A stretch of DNA of 64,000 bases from Megalonaias nervosa (Eukaryota; Mollusca; Bivalvia; Unionida; Unionidae), in the NCBI GenBank assembly GCA_016617855.1, contig JAECUM010096235.1, positions 115,601-179,600 of the forward strand, given 5' to 3'. Below, piece by piece: positions 30,826 through 44,338 of this stretch. Position 1 is the first letter of the stretch. Each line of letters opens with the position of its first letter. A program made the position numbers and the translations under genes. A model generated the notes under the pieces. That model saw nothing but the letters and a program-made list of their open reading frames with translations, was not told where the DNA came from and searched no databases.

Positions 30826-33800
30826 CTATTAAACGTATTTCAGGGCCATGGTCCAAAAGGCGGCTGAGGTAGAGGTTCGGGTTTGGCAGTACTTCTGAAG
30901 AAGGTGGATAAATAAAGGGTCTAAATTAAGACTTTCAAATAAGATAACACTAGTCATATTGTTTAATGTCAGTGGCAAACCGTTGATTTGTATTTTCAAA
31001 GACTAGATTCAAAGAATACATAGTTTCAAATACAATGAAAAATTCTCCCCTACATAGTCTAATTTTGCAACTATGGCCGTATAGCTTTGTCTTTTAAAAT
31101 ATATCTAGTAACTTTGTCTTTTAAATTATACCTAGCAATATTGTTTCTGAAGCTATCAAATCATTTAATGTAACTTGTTATTAACGTTTCGCATGAACAT
31201 GTCATAAAGGATCTATTGTCGCGTGGGCGATATTATTCACACCCGAGTGGGAACATAAATTTGCGATTAGTATGAAATACCTAGAAATAAGGATCTTCAT
31301 GTTAAATCATCAAAGGAATATATTCTTTTATACAAAAAATACCTGTGCGGTATTGTTTGACGATGTGAATCGATGTAGCCGAAACGATAGAACGATATCG
31401 GACTTCACGCAACATCGATGTCCTATTATGTTGTTATACTTGTCTTTTTCTGGGTAGTACCCAAAACAAATGACCATATTTTACTCATCGTGTGTGTATT
31501 GACTGAAACCATGCAATCCTGTTGGGTTCTTCATTCGCAAGAAAGATATGCACGTCCCTAGTAGAGAAATAAGACGTGCTCTCTTAGTCTGGTACAGATT
31601 ATTTTTGACAGTGATGGAATAACGTTGCACGCCAATGTGGTTTATCAACTCCCCTGTTCCACGGTAATCTGAATGTATTCTGATTTATTTTATAAAACAA
31701 ACTGTAGTTAAGAATCTGAGTAATTCCACGCAATTACATACCAAACATATCGTAGTTGCCTTATTCATAAGAAATGACAGAAAATATTCTAAACGAGATT
31801 CCAAAGTGGCAATTTCTCAATAAATCTTACAAGTTGACTCTTACGAGACGCTCTTACGTGTAACATCAGCTGATCGGTAACACGCGCCGCCCCAGAAAAG
31901 GGCTGAGGGAAACCTGAAAGTTATTTTTGTGTTTACGTAAGAATAGCGACCATACATATTTATTCTGACATCAACCAGTAGGTTCGGACAACAGTGATAT
32001 GACAAAAAGAGGTGTGCTTCCTGCACAAAAACATCGCTCATTCAGATTTCAAATGTATTAGAACTTGATATCTAATCCAGTATTTGAGAAGCGTTACTTT
32101 TTTGACAAAGAGATATCAGGATTATAAAATATATGTCGGCAATTAACATTAACACTAATTCAAGCGCACCGAAATTCTATATTATTTGAATATTAACATT
32201 ATCTTGGATGCAAATTTCGTATGAAATTCCTATTTCGGGCCCTGGCTATATCGCATTTCAAACTTTATCTATATGGTCAAAGTGAATCAAGTGTTTTGGT
32301 ATACTCTAGCAACAAAACGCAGACAGGCTATGTGCCCTTCAAAATCATGAAGGAAACTGCAATAAGAACCAACGGCACGTAGCTCGCAGCAACACAAAAA
32401 CCGCCTGATCTTCAATACACGATGACCGATAGCGGTCTGACAAAACTTATTAGAACTAAGACGATTTTAAACATAATAATGAACAATTCTTCAGATAAAA
32501 ATTATTTTGGGGGAGGGGTGTATATTTAATTTGAAAGTACAAGTTCTATTCTAACAAAGCACTTCATAGAAATACTCAGTGTACGCGTGTCGTATATGAA
32601 ATATAGACTAACCAACATTTTTTCACATAATAAAAGAAATGTATACATGTAAAAGAATAAGATATTTTACCATGATTGCACTTTAAAGTAGGTCCCGATC
32701 TTGACAGGTAACGGAGTAGGGTTAGTTATCCAATGTTATTAACCATGATAAAGTGCTAACATAGGCGTATCTGGAGCCCTGTTTTAAATAAGAAGATTGT
32801 GGTCAAATGGTTTTTATAGATGTTTTACGTTCAGTTAAAGTTTCATAACGACGTTTGAAAAAAATATGGGCTAGAGGTCTGGAATATGGGATATGAATCT
32901 AGATTGCTGCAAGTGTGTTCGGAATAATGACACAAAACTTTGATTTCATATTCCGCCATAGATTAATAAGTCTTAGCTTTAGCGAGTTTGAATTTCTATA
33001 TGTAAATAACTCTACTTTCAAAACATTTGCAGCAGTCGAAGCATATATGAGGAACACGCGATTACATAGAGACTGAATGGATTTGTTGTCAGTGTGAGTA
33101 CAAATTATCTACCTTTACACTTTATTGTTCTTCTCCAAAACTGTTTTAGAAGGTATCTTATTTACAATGGAAACATGAGGTAAGTAAATGACTTGCATAT
33201 TCCTGCTCTTCCAGTTATTACACCGAGAATCGCTCGACCGAGGGGTCATTCTTGCAAAATGTCGTATGCGTATTTGCCTTTTCATGTCATTTTAAATTTC
33301 AAGATTTGGCCCAGGGGTAAGTCTCCTACTTCAGCAGTATTGAACAAGTGCCTGTGTTAGGTACACATTTCAATTATCTTCTTATGCTCCATAAATGCAT
33401 ACATGATTATAGGATGTTATGGCTGAGGCTACTATGTCCAAGTGTCTGTATTGGATGAATGTCGTATTTTCTTGCCTCACATCCTTCAAACCTATACATA
33501 ACAAATGCGTGGGCATCTCAGCAGTTTCCAAGTTACCACCCATAGGCATCATTCCCCCATCCAATAGAAGGCCTGAGGTTGTAATCATAAGCCCAGATAA
33601 TATACATTTCCAAAAACAAAACGTATGATATGTTTGAAGATTTTACAAAAGCCATCCTCACCATCTGTCCCCGTCCCCAGGAGTCAAATCACATTATCAC
33701 AACCATTTTACCTATGTAATTACCACCCCAATCGCAAATCAATATTTCATAGTCTGTATATTAATCACATAGGAGAAGATGCAATACATTAGTAATGAAT

Positions 33801-34530
33801 TGAACGAAAACAGATGCACAGGAAGACATAATCGTCGCCTTTTTTCAGATAGGTCGGGGATAGTTAGGAAGAGAAAACTAGGCCTATGCTAGCTTGCTGA
33901 CAAGGTCAGTGTTACTCGATAGTTTGGATTTGCTTCCAGGTCAAGGTCGGCAGCGTACTTTAAATAGAGATATTGCGTCTTAGCAAAATTTAATTTTGTA
34001 TATATGTATACGCCTTGCATTATGTAGAGGAAAAAACAATATTTGCTTCGATTGTTATTTTTCATAACAAACGTACAGTTTTGGCTTTACAAAATCTGTC
34101 TAGTTCGATTCTGACTGGCAGATTTTAATCAATCCTTTGTACGTTAAGAATTGTATACCATTCTGTACTAGTCCAAACACGGATTGTCAGGTGGCTATCA
34201 ATCAAGATACAGAGATAAAGCATAAGTCGTACTGCACTATTCGACATGCATCGTTGTGTTATATTGTAACGCATCCTTGTGTTATAACTCGTCATTGTGT
34301 TATATTATATGAAGTAAGAAAGGCAACTTATGCTTCTGAGCATTCAGTGAATAACTGTAGTAATGCCGATAACAAAATATATTTTACAATAAGAGTTTTC
34401 TTGATCTTATTGAAAATGTTTAAAGTTATAAATGTACGTTTATCAACATTACACAAATATTGTACGACCATATTAAATCGTTTGTAAAATTATGTGTATA
34501 GTACGAACAGGAAACCATTCTAAAGTTGTG

Positions 34531-34590
<60 letters not shown>

Positions 34591-35200
34591 ACACTAAATG
34601 CCTTAGAACATTTAGTGCTTTTTAATATTAAATTAGAATGATTAGAGTCTTCAGTGTTTAACCACTACTGAAATTCACATTTTTGCCAGATCAACGGAAT
34701 GCGTCTAATATTAAAATTTATGCGCACACTCAAAGTATGTGAACTGTTTTCAACAAAATATATTTTGCAATAAGAGTTTTCTTGATCTTATTGAAAATAT
34801 ATATTTATTGATATTTATCTCTAAATGTTTCCTTTTATAGTTTGGAACAAAGCATAATGGGATGTTTGCTGATTGCTGACGATATGATCAACTAAATGCC
34901 CGTGTTATTTTTTATATGTTTAATGCCTTGCAATAGATTAGCGCAACAAAAACGCTTAATTTTAAAGGTATTGTCATCGAGGGATTTTTACTTTCAACTT
35001 CAACTTCCTTAAATTAAAGTTTGTATTCTTTTTAACTTTGAATACTTGTTATTTCGTCACTTATGCACTTTATGCAAGCAAAAATCATGTATACTGTAAG
35101 AAAAAAAGAAAATTAAAAAAATAAAAACTGTAATCCCTTTAGATGAATCGTGTGCAGTTTCTAATATCAGACAATATTAAAGTGCAGTTTCTAATATCAG
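30826..35200. other. 4.4 kb without a recognised gene
   Basis: Contains (GT)n at 34527-34589 and a 17-bp direct repeat GCAGTTTCTAATATCAG at 35154-35170 and 35184-35200, the second copy ending at the start of the candidate LTR. Open frames are short and not protein-like. Confidence 0.35.
34527..34589. repeat. (GT)n microsatellite
   Basis: About 31 GT units with one TTT interruption. Confidence 0.95.
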
Positions 35201-36094
35201 TGTCACGGAATTGTATATATCTATCGTTTATTTATTATTTGGATTAAATACATGTACTCGGGTTTCATTTCTGGGTACAGCGTTATGCGAGGATGGTTTA
35301 TGTGTGTCATATTTTATTTCGAAATGGTGAGTTCGGTTCATCCCATGCAGCACGAGAAAAGTGCTTATCATGGGGAAACCGATATACCTTGAGCACACAG
35401 GCAGTGTATGGCTACATGGCCTGTATATAAGTTACCTCATCGTAGAGTTAAACATCACATTACAAAGAGTCTTGTCAGTGAGCAGTCCACTTTGTGACTC
35501 GCGATCTCCAACTGTAGATATATGTGAGTTAAATATTTCCTATTTGTATTATAGGATATAACTGTTTTACTATCACATTTATCTTGTATTTTAGGTAATT
35601 CCGACTTGTGTCGTATAATGTAGTGCTATAGTCTGTTTTCTAGTTTACCTGTATGCAACTTAACAGAACGGTTATATTCGCAATAAATGTTGTTTTTCTT
35701 AAGGAAGAGGTGTTACGTTAAGTACTATAAGATTCTTGTCAGCCACAGGTTCACTTCTGAACCTGATTATCACCTTGTATAGTAATCCCGATAATAAAAT
35801 TTGTATATAATAATCAACTTAAGTTTACAGTACATAACGTCATTACGTGCTGTTGTACATGACTGTCATTTGTAGTACACGGATTCGGATATTATATTTT
35901 CAACTGACTGATTGATGATTGATTGATTAATGGTCGGTGACTGGTGAATGCTGAGTGTAGTGCTGAAGGAGTGAAGGAGGGACGGAGTGATAGTTATGCT
36001 GTATCTCCGTATATGCACCGTATTATAGGTGTTTTTTACCCGTGGTGCTAATTTCGATTGTGTTATACCCAGTGTGCTGCTGTCGGGGGTGACA
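35201..36094 (+). mobile_element. Candidate LTR of an LTR retrotransposon
   Basis: Begins TGTCAC and ends GTGACA, the short inverted repeat and TG..CA rule of LTRs. A TATATAA box at 35424-35430 and an AATAAA at 35682-35687 lie in the order expected for U3 and R. One base after the end comes TGGCCCGGAAG (36096-36106), a TGG-starting sequence in the place of a tRNA primer site, followed by GC-richer leader-like DNA to about 36300. No second LTR and no gag-pol frame were found, so this is a remnant or a chance arrangement. Confidence 0.4.
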
Positions 36095-36961
36095 TTGGCC
36101 CGGAAGAAGATAAAGGTCATCACGTGGTGAAGAACCAAGGCTTCTGAACCAAAGGGTCTGCAGAGAGCAAGAGATTTTACGGATCTTTAGGCAGACCAGG
36201 AGGGGCAGATCGTTCGTGGTGGCTCCTCAACCATTCGACAGAGAGTTGGGGCTGAGAAGACCTTTCGGATTTGTGTTCGACTCCGCAAGATATGTCCCAC
36301 TGTTTCGCATCATATTTCACTATTTGAGTGGAAACCCGTCATATTTCTTTAAGTGAGGAAACACATATATCATTAGTTGAGTGAAACATATCATATCATA
36401 TATCACTATTTGAGTGAACTCTATCATTTATTACTATTTCTATGGAAATTGTCAATGTTTACGTGATCATTTTTTCCATTGTTTGTGTGGAATCACTTTG
36501 AATCATTAATCATTATATCTTTTTACTAGTTCACATTTTATTTAAATTGCAATACATTATCAGGTTCGTGCGTATTTTATTAAATATCCAATATGTGGAT
36601 GTTGTTGGCCCACGAATCAATCTTTTTCATTGAATCATTCATAAATGTTTTTTTTTTACCATCATTTCTTCGTTATAATCCGACCCCAACCCGGTTACCT
36701 TGTTACAATCAGACAATATTAATTTGAGAAAGTCCATCCCATCGATTAATCTCAAGTCTTATCACATCTAATAATAAATCAGTTTTTAACACACACGACA
36801 ATCTACTTTCGACGCTGTATTTCGTTGAACGAATAAACCCAACGGACAACAAGAATCTTTTTGGAAATATTATTTAAGTGTATGCTAAGTAAAAAGTTTG
36901 GTATAAAAACAGCCGATGATCAATTCCTCAGTAAACGGAGCTTTCCAGTCCGGTAATTACA
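36095..36961. other. Possible LTR-element leader, then unassigned sequence
   Basis: 36095-36300 is less AT-rich than its surroundings and follows the candidate primer site. 36300-36900 has a loose CACTATTTGAGTG.AA motif repeated about four times at 36320-36430. Confidence 0.3.
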
Positions 36962-37240
36962 TTGATCTCCCTAGATCAATCACCGTATGTCCCTCAAACC
37001 CTAACACGTGCCGATGCCAACCAATACTATCGCTGGCAACAATATGTGCATAACGTGATTTACAGGCACACTGGCAGCTTGTCGGATATTCGGGCCTACT
37101 GCCCATTACGTATTCAACATATACAATATATCATATACAAATTCATCTCCTTCAAACGTAAACTTAATAACACGATTTTGCATATAAATTTTCAGCTTGT
37201 ACTAAAACAAATAACATTTATTTACATATGGCAATTGTAA
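36935..37240 (+). other. Unidentified open frame behind a TATA/Inr-like sequence
   Basis: Frame open from after TAA 36932-36934 to TAA 37238-37240 with no ATG in its first 60 codons. The first part (TLTRADANQYYRWQQYVHNV, then YRHTGSLSDIRAYCPL) looks protein-like, the rest AT-rich. TATAAAA at 36902-36908 lies 28 bp before an Inr-like TCAGT. Could be an exon or mobile-element relic; function unknown. Confidence 0.2.
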
Positions 37241-38998
37241 ACATAAAATACTTGAGTTTATATGATGTGTTATGCTAATGAATAGATACTGTGATCTCTG
37301 CACTGGCGATAAATCAGCTGTTGTCGGGGCCACAATTATGGAATCGGACTTGAGTTTCTTCATTCTTGAATCTTTCTGTCTTTGTCTATTTATACAGGAG
37401 ACTTATTGGCATGCATCGGTATTTTAATTGTTTTATTTTATTCACTTTCGTTAAGAAAGCGTAAACTTGCATGCAGCTTTATAAAATGGAATTTTGTGCC
37501 GATTTAAAATCTTCGTGTTCACCACTGTCCTAATTGAGCGTGAGAAATTAGCCCACTGTGCGTGATTTGAAGTATAGGTCTTGGTAGTTGATAATTGCCA
37601 TAAGTCAACAACGCTATTCGGCATATACAGGGAAGCATTTTCGTTTAGATGGACAATGAGACAGTTTTAAATTACCGGTAATCAAAGAGAACGCTGGTTA
37701 TTATCTCGCTAATAGAAAGTGAGCCTTAGAATGAATGCCTCGTGTATAGAATATTAATGGCCCTAGTTCGAGAAAGGCATTTAAAATGGAATGAATGAAT
37801 AAATCAAATAGGGAATATATACATTGTAATAGTTAGTTATGCTCTTCATCCCATCCGCTAGTCCACCAACTCAGGGAGAAACTTTCAAGATAGTTGGATT
37901 TAAAAAATTAAATTTACCTATAATTGTTTTTCAGGATTGATAATTATATTATATATCCAGCGTAAATTATTTAGTCAATGTAACTTTTTTGCCATCTGCT
38001 CGAATGTTTTAGTAATGAAGACATGTGAATACGATGTTTGAGAGATTCTTTAAGGAAGAATATAACTCAGCTTGTATGGAATAAAGGAATAAAATCTTTA
38101 AAAGAGAAAGCAATTGCCGGAAGAAAACGCGAGAAATACATAGCGATAGTCGTCTCTGTGACTGGCAATGTTTTGTATGGAACCGGGTATAGACGTACCT
38201 CACCCTTGATTTTGACTGTCAGAGTAACTATATGTATATGAATGAACCAAGTAAAATATACTAATTGCATATCCTTAATTTAAATTTAAGCTCACTGGGA
38301 AAATAAACAAATAAATCAATATCCTGTACCACAGAATTACTTGACATGGGTGGCGGGTGGGAGGGATTACGTCAAAACGTTTTGCATAAATGGAACAAGT
38401 TTATCGGCAAACACTTTTATTCAAAACTAGAAAAAAAGGAAAAATGAAAATTTGACTAAATACACTAAATTTACGATTATTTCAAAGTTAGTATATTCGT
38501 ATATATCAGAACATATTATATTGCACTGTTCTTGCACAGCTGCCGACATTCTTTACACCTTTAGCACAGGAGAAAGGGCCGAGGATGCTGATCTCTTAAG
38601 GGACCTGTATAGTAGCTGCAACTGAATAAAACGTACATGTCATGCGCTAGTTTGTTCAACATACATATCGGCTATAGGAAAAGTTAATACAGCTACCCAG
38701 TGCATCAACCCCTAAACAGCTGATTGAAAGTCGTCACAGCATATTTCGAGTTCCCCGATGTGCGCAAATAGCTACCTTTATTTCTGGACGTGTAGATCAA
38801 AAGCAATGATCAATATGAATCTATTTATTACCAATAGAAGCATGATCTGTACACACACTCTTGATATTAATTTCCACTTGAAATAAACGCGACTAAGCCC
38901 ATTGTAGGTGTGATTACCTTTGATTTTATTATGTATCTTGTTCAATCTATTTGTAGATAATTATTGACGTTTAGCATATTGTTTATGCAATATTTATT
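37241..38998. other. 1.75 kb without a recognised gene
   Basis: No repeat, RNA gene or coding frame that I can support. Confidence 0.35.
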
Positions 38999-39374
38999 AT
39001 ATGCTGATCCGCGGATTTAAGACAGTCACTAAACTAGATTATTGCATTTAGCTTGTACTTGACTGACATCACGCTGTTTCATTCTTTCTTTATTTGGGGG
39101 GAAGGGGTCTTGTGGTGTTATGGGGTGGAGTGGGTTGGGGTGTCTTCAGCATCAGGAAAGAATCGTATCGCTCAAACCGTACTTTTCTAGACTGCTGTAG
39201 CCTTATATTATGAATTTAGGCAACAATTAAAAGGGTAGCTTGTATCAATAATTGAATTCTAATAGTCACAGTAAAAACGGTGAGAGAAAAAAATTATTTC
39301 TCAAACACCTGCTTTTACACAAATAATGACCAAATGCCTAATCTTTTTGTCACCCAATTCAATACCTTTTGAAG

Positions 39375-39665
39375 GGAGCCATGGTGACTCATAGATTTGC
39401 GTGTTGGACTAGCTGCAAAAATGGTGCCTGGGTCGGCTATAGTCCGAACAATCAGTTCACTAATACTTGTCCGCATTCATTACGCGTTTTTAATGATTAG
39501 GTGATATCAGACCAAAATACTGACAATCAGTATCAGAACACCTTTTGGTGGCTGATTTTCGGACTAGGTCGGCTACCGTGGTGTGTCCTGGGGTAAGTCA
39601 CTTTACTCAAGGTACCTCGGTGGTAGATATACTACTTCTGTTTTTGTGCCTTAAAACATCAAACC
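39375..39665 (+). mobile_element. SINE-like sequence split by a MITE
   Basis: 39375-39439 and 39576-39665 read as one element: TTGCGTGTTGGACTAGCTG..., GTGCCTGGGTCGGCTA, then after the insertion a GGTAAGTCACTTTACTCAAG block, GTACCTCGGTGGTAGATA and a simple AAACC repeat tail. The style is that of tRNA-derived SINEs, but the pol III boxes are weak, so the type is an inference. Confidence 0.4.
39440..39566. mobile_element. 127-bp MITE with 9-bp target duplication
   Basis: Ends TAGTCCGAACAATCAG and CTGATTTTCGGACTA are inverted copies (one-base gap). Perfect GGTCGGCTA repeats flank it (39431-39439 and 39567-39575). A 9-bp duplication points to the Mutator-like superfamily (or a related 8-9 bp class). 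No coding capacity. Confidence 0.85.
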
Positions 39666-39721
39666 AAACCAAACCAAGTTTTACCCTGTACAAAGCGAAT
39701 TTTGTTACACCACATAAACGG

Positions 39722-39870
39722 TCGGGTTTGATGATGGAGGAACCCGGTAAGAACCAGACCTACTGGCAAGCATTCTCACATACTCAAGTTGACAGAGCCG
39801 AGACTAGAACCCATAGAGACAAGTGAGGTGCGATTGATCTGCAAAGGCGAGCGCCTTAGCCTACTTGGGC
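39722..39870 (-). mobile_element. tRNA-derived SINE-like copy (second family)
   Basis: Same motifs and order as 10252-10393 (ATGATGGAGGAACCCGG, AAGAACCAGACCTACTGGCA, ATTCTCACATACTCAAG, ACTAGAACCCAT, GAGCGCCTTAG). Placed next to the split SINE-like element; ends not resolved. Confidence 0.45.
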
Positions 39871-40629
39871 CCCCGGGGCCCTCACCTAAAAGGGGTTTAA
39901 ATGTCCATTGTTTAATTTATAACGATCTATTACAACATAAACGTGCCTTGCAACAATAAACATGTGGTTGTAGATGATATATTTAATATCAGTCACAGGC
40001 AATTAGTTAGTTAAAAATGCATTCATACATACATGCATTCATATACTGCAATCATGAAATCTTTTACATAATTGATATGCATTTGCATGCTAAAACTTTT
40101 ACTTACATTCTATACAACTATATTTTATGAGCAAATAAAAATATGCAAGAAAAAATTTTTGGTAGCGTGCATCTAGATATACGCGTCTTTTGACGCCGCC
40201 GTTGATGTCCCTGTCGGTCACGTTGACACCGCTATCTCACGTTTGGCTTGTGCAGGCGATACACGAGAAACAATCATATTGAAGATATTGTGAGTTTTAA
40301 ATCAAATGGTACTAAAAGTTTGTAAGCATTATAAATCAAATTCAAACCAGCTTAACATCTGATCTACATATATGTATATCACCAATACATTTAGCTGTTA
40401 TGCTTTAAATATTACCAATAAATTGTTATCGAAAACAAGGACTCCGTAGAACGCTGTTTCTGTACTGCAAAATATTTCTAAAGTCTTTTCTAAGACTTTA
40501 TTAAAAGTATAACAGATTATGTTTTAATTGTTTCTGATCACGCGGACGCTGACCCAAACGCTGCTGCCGCAGTTAAGTCTATTCGTCATTATTTCCATAT
40601 GCTGGCAGAACTGAAATGCAGGCAAATCT

Positions 40630-40712
40630 ACATCATTACATATCTAATGTAAATATTCATTACATTACTACTGTAAATATTCATTACATTTCCAATGTAA
40701 ATATTCAAGTTT
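40630..40712. repeat. Three-copy short tandem repeat
   Basis: TGTAAATATTCATTACATT-type units of 25-28 bp; unit 2 of the larger duplication has two at about 44510-44560. Confidence 0.6.
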
Positions 40713-42997
40713 CTTTATTATTTTGTTTAAACTGTATTTTTTTTAACTACTCATTTCACGCATTCATCAGAGGTGATGTCCCTTTATAACAGCTTTCAAA
40801 ATGCCTCTAAATATAAACACACGTATAATGCTAATAGTAACGTGCTATATTTATTACCTTGAATCTTGGAATTGTTAGTTTATTTATATCCAGATGAAAG
40901 GCAGAAATAATCATATGAACGTGAATTTGACAACGTTAGTGATATACAAGATCTAAATTAGGTCAATTAGGTATTTGTGACAGAAACATGTTGAGACATT
41001 AATGCCTATTACTATAACGGCCACCTATATTCCGCAATTGTTACATTCTTTTTCTTTCTTACTTTTTGTTTTTGTTGTGTTTGTTTTCATTTAGAATGAG
41101 TGGTACATCACCTTCTTTTAAAGAACTGGTATTACGTTGGACCAAATTTCGTATTTTTTTCTGTCCACTGATTTCGTTGATAAATGTGGATCTAATTATT
41201 AAAAATCAGAAGTGAAAATAATAGACGAAAGAGACAAATCTGTCAGTTAATTTTTGTATCCTTCTTCCGTTCATCCTGTCCTTGGTCTGCGTGCCCTTTC
41301 CTTTGTTTGCAAAATTCAGTGATAATTTTCTAAATTCTCGATAAAATTTTCCATTGTGAAAACACTGCTATTTACATTTTTAAAAAAATAATGTCTCTGA
41401 TTGGAACTGAAATACTTGTCCTACCTTTTGCGCTCCCTGTCCACGCAGACAAAATTAATAGTATGCAGAACAATATGTGTCCATCCATTTCGTCCAGCAA
41501 AATGGGTATGCTATGGTTACACACGCGCTACCGGCAGTTAAGCCCCCATAGGCAAAGTAACATAATACCTGTACATGGATTCACACCGGGCCAAATTTTG
41601 GCAAGATAGATATCGTTTTAATTTAAATTTCACAAATCGGGAAGGGCTTAAAACTGCTGCTTTTCTGTTAGCCAGTCATATTACAGGGATTCCCTCCAAT
41701 CATATTTTATACAGTTGTCTTACATCAGCCAGTGAAAAGCGGCGGTCTGGATATTTTACTGACTTCAGCGTTGGCGTTTAATGAAGTAATCTCAAGGGAG
41801 AGAAGCTAGGCTATGGTTGTTTTGTATAAAATGCAGAAGGGTTGCCTGAACAAAGCTACTGTAGTGGACAATGAATATTGTCGTTCTGTGATTGAGTTGT
41901 TACAGCAAGCATACGGTATGGATCACGGGTAGCTGCTTGATGTTGTGGCCATTTTCACAGGTTTCACTTAATTAATTGTAGAAGGCAAGATATAACGCTT
42001 GCTCCTTGATAAGAACCCTACGGTTATATGTGCGGATGTTTCCGTAATGCAACTGACAGGAACCAGAACAGACAGTCCTCCAGACTAATGCAGGATTTGG
42101 ACAACATGATAAGAACAGGAGCTTCACGAATCCTGCAAAAGGGTTGTGTGGTAGTTCCGTGGATTTAAGTCATTACGACCATTTTCAAAATTACGTTAAA
42201 CATTGTTGAATGCCCGAACCATTGTTGGTCACCAGTAAAACTACTAGATAATTGGCAGACAACCTCTTGAATCCCTGAGAAATTGGGTATGAAACTGAAA
42301 ACAAGTAGCCTTACCTTAGCAACACCTTACAAAACAAACCGGTCCAAAAGAAAAAAGCCAAGAATTGAGAGTGGAATGGAAATTGATCTACAACCTTTTA
42401 GTCAATAACGTACTCTTTATAAGCGTATGCGAACTGCATAGACAGTAGACCGCAATCTGTCTTTTGATAATGAGTCGGCTCATCAGTGTCTACGCTGTAC
42501 GTATTAAATCGCAAGATAAATGAACAACTTCGACCCTGATCAAAGAAAACAATATGCGACCGCATTTCTGGGTTTACGCTATTCACGTCACATATTGGCA
42601 AGGACTATTCTCGTCGCTCCAACCTTACCCATGCAATACTTGAAAGAAAAACTATCAAAAGTCTACTCCTAAATGGTTGGTTGTTTTTAACAGTGCTATT
42701 CAACTCGTTATTGGCTGTATCATTCAGATTTTTTTAAAGCTGCATTTCCATTGGCTAATTGAAAGGTCACGAGAACATGACCCTTAAGCGGCTGTCGTCA
42801 GATCTTCACGTATGACAGCGGAGATCTAAGTTCAATCAGATGTAATAGATATTGTAAAGCAGCATGCCATTTATTTAGTAGCTGACAAGAAAAGTTATTT
42901 AAAATTTATCATTAGCAGAGGTCCAATACTGGTTTACTAATGTTACTGTATAACCACCATTCTCACATATTTAATGCATCCTTTTTATTCTACACAT

Positions 42998-43172
42998 AAT
43001 TGAAAGGACTTGCAAATATAACTCCGATGAGCGATGTAATTGTCGATGATTGTACATATAACTCTGATAAAATGTAATAGACGATGCTTGTAATATAACA
43101 ACAATAAACTATGCAATAGGCGATGGTTGCAAATATAACTCGATAAAAAATGGAATCGTCGATGAAACATAT
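42998..43172. repeat. About four copies of a 40-bp tandem repeat
   Basis: Units contain AAATATAACTC.GATAAA.AATG.AAT.G(T/A)CGATG. In the paralogous unit 2 the outer units survive at 47000-47045 and 47655-47690, separated by microsatellites and a SINE. Confidence 0.65.
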
Positions 43173-43990
43173 TAATTACATTCTGTATGCTATTCTATAT
43201 TGATCATAAAAAAAAATAAAAAAAAAAAATAAAAAAAAAATGGACTAAAGCATTTTAGTATCCCAGGGAGAACTCGGCTTAAATGATACTGTAAATAAAA
43301 TAGGTAAACTAAAATGAACAAGAGCAACAAATCAACAAACATGAATAATTTCCCAGTCCCTTGTCCCCCGTGTGTCCGCTAAATACAGGTTCTATTGTAC
43401 AAGATATGTGGCTAACAGTGATTCGATTTTATTAGATGCTGATTCCCGGATTTAAGACAGAGCTATCAATGTATGCCACTAAACTAAATTTACCACGCTG
43501 TTTTTTTATGTTGTTGTGGGGTGGGGTGTCTTCATCGTAATCGTTTGGAAAGACTCGTATCGCTCAAACCAAATTTTTCTAGACTCCAGTAGCCTTATTA
43601 GATGATTTTAGGCGATGATTAAAAGGGTAGCTTGTATCAACTTCTTAGAGGCTACTGCGGGCATGGTCCAAAACATAAGATTTTTGGCTTTTTCATGTCA
43701 ATTCCATTAAGAACTTTTTAATGATGTGTCACCAAAGAAAATCTGGGATTTTCTTAATGGATTATATAAGAAACTTTGATCCCTGCGTTGGAGGCTTTAC
43801 CTTTTACACGTATCTTTGACTTTATACCTTTTTTAAGAATTTCCACACCATGTTAACATTTTACAGGAGTATACATTCGCTTTCATTCAGAAGAGTTTTC
43901 TTCCTTAAAATATTATAACTTTTTTGTTATATTTTCCATTTTTGATTTGTAACTTTTTATTCGGCACTATACAGGTGGGATCGTACTGAT

Positions 43991-43992
<2 letters not shown>

Positions 43993-44024
<32 letters not shown>
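43993..44024. repeat. (TAA)n microsatellite
   Basis: About ten units. The following sequence (TCTTTATTTAATGCCGATAA) may be an attached element end, not identified. Confidence 0.9.
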
Positions 44025-44025
<1 letters not shown>

Positions 44026-44271
44026 CTTTATTTAATGCCGATAATATATTTGGTCATGAAAGATCGATCTGCCATATGGCCCTCAACTTTCGTAACAGGC
44101 TATGTTATAAAAAAAAAATTGCTTAAAGAGTCACTTACACACACTCAAGTATCCAGGCACACGTACTCACACAGGTTTGAAATGAATTAATATGTGTAAC
44201 TATAGTGGTCAATAGATACATATATGAACAATATACAATACACAGGTAAACACATTTCAGCATGTCAGAAG

Positions 44272-44273
<2 letters not shown>

Positions 44274-44333
<60 letters not shown>
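44274..44333. repeat. (TA)n microsatellite
   Basis: About 30 units. Confidence 0.95.

Positions 44334-44338
<5 letters not shown>

Larger units (their letters stand above)
38999..43436. repeat. Tandem duplication, unit 1 (about 4.4 kb)
   Basis: Aligns collinearly by eye with 43437-47945. Anchors: GCTGAT(C)C.CGGATTTAAGACAG at 39001/43437; ACTCGTATCGCTCAAACC-like at about 39160/43550; AAAAGGGTAGCTTGTATCAA at 39229/43620; GATCAC.CGGACGCTGA at 40537/44415; TCCACGCAGACAAA at 41440/45301; GATCAGTGTCTACGCTG-like near 42480/46374; TCCGCTAAATACAGGT at 43375/47888. The stretch 39250-40500 (SINE-like, MITE) has no clear counterpart in unit 2. No gene inside. Confidence 0.75.

Noticed and set aside
36690..36712. 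GGTTACCTTGTTAC resembles the conserved 3' end of small-subunit rRNA
   Set aside because: Only about 14 bases match and no flanking rRNA sequence is present.
43200..43245. A-rich run as a poly-A tail of a retroelement
   Set aside because: No recognisable element end or target duplication next to it; interrupted simple A-run within a duplicated unit.
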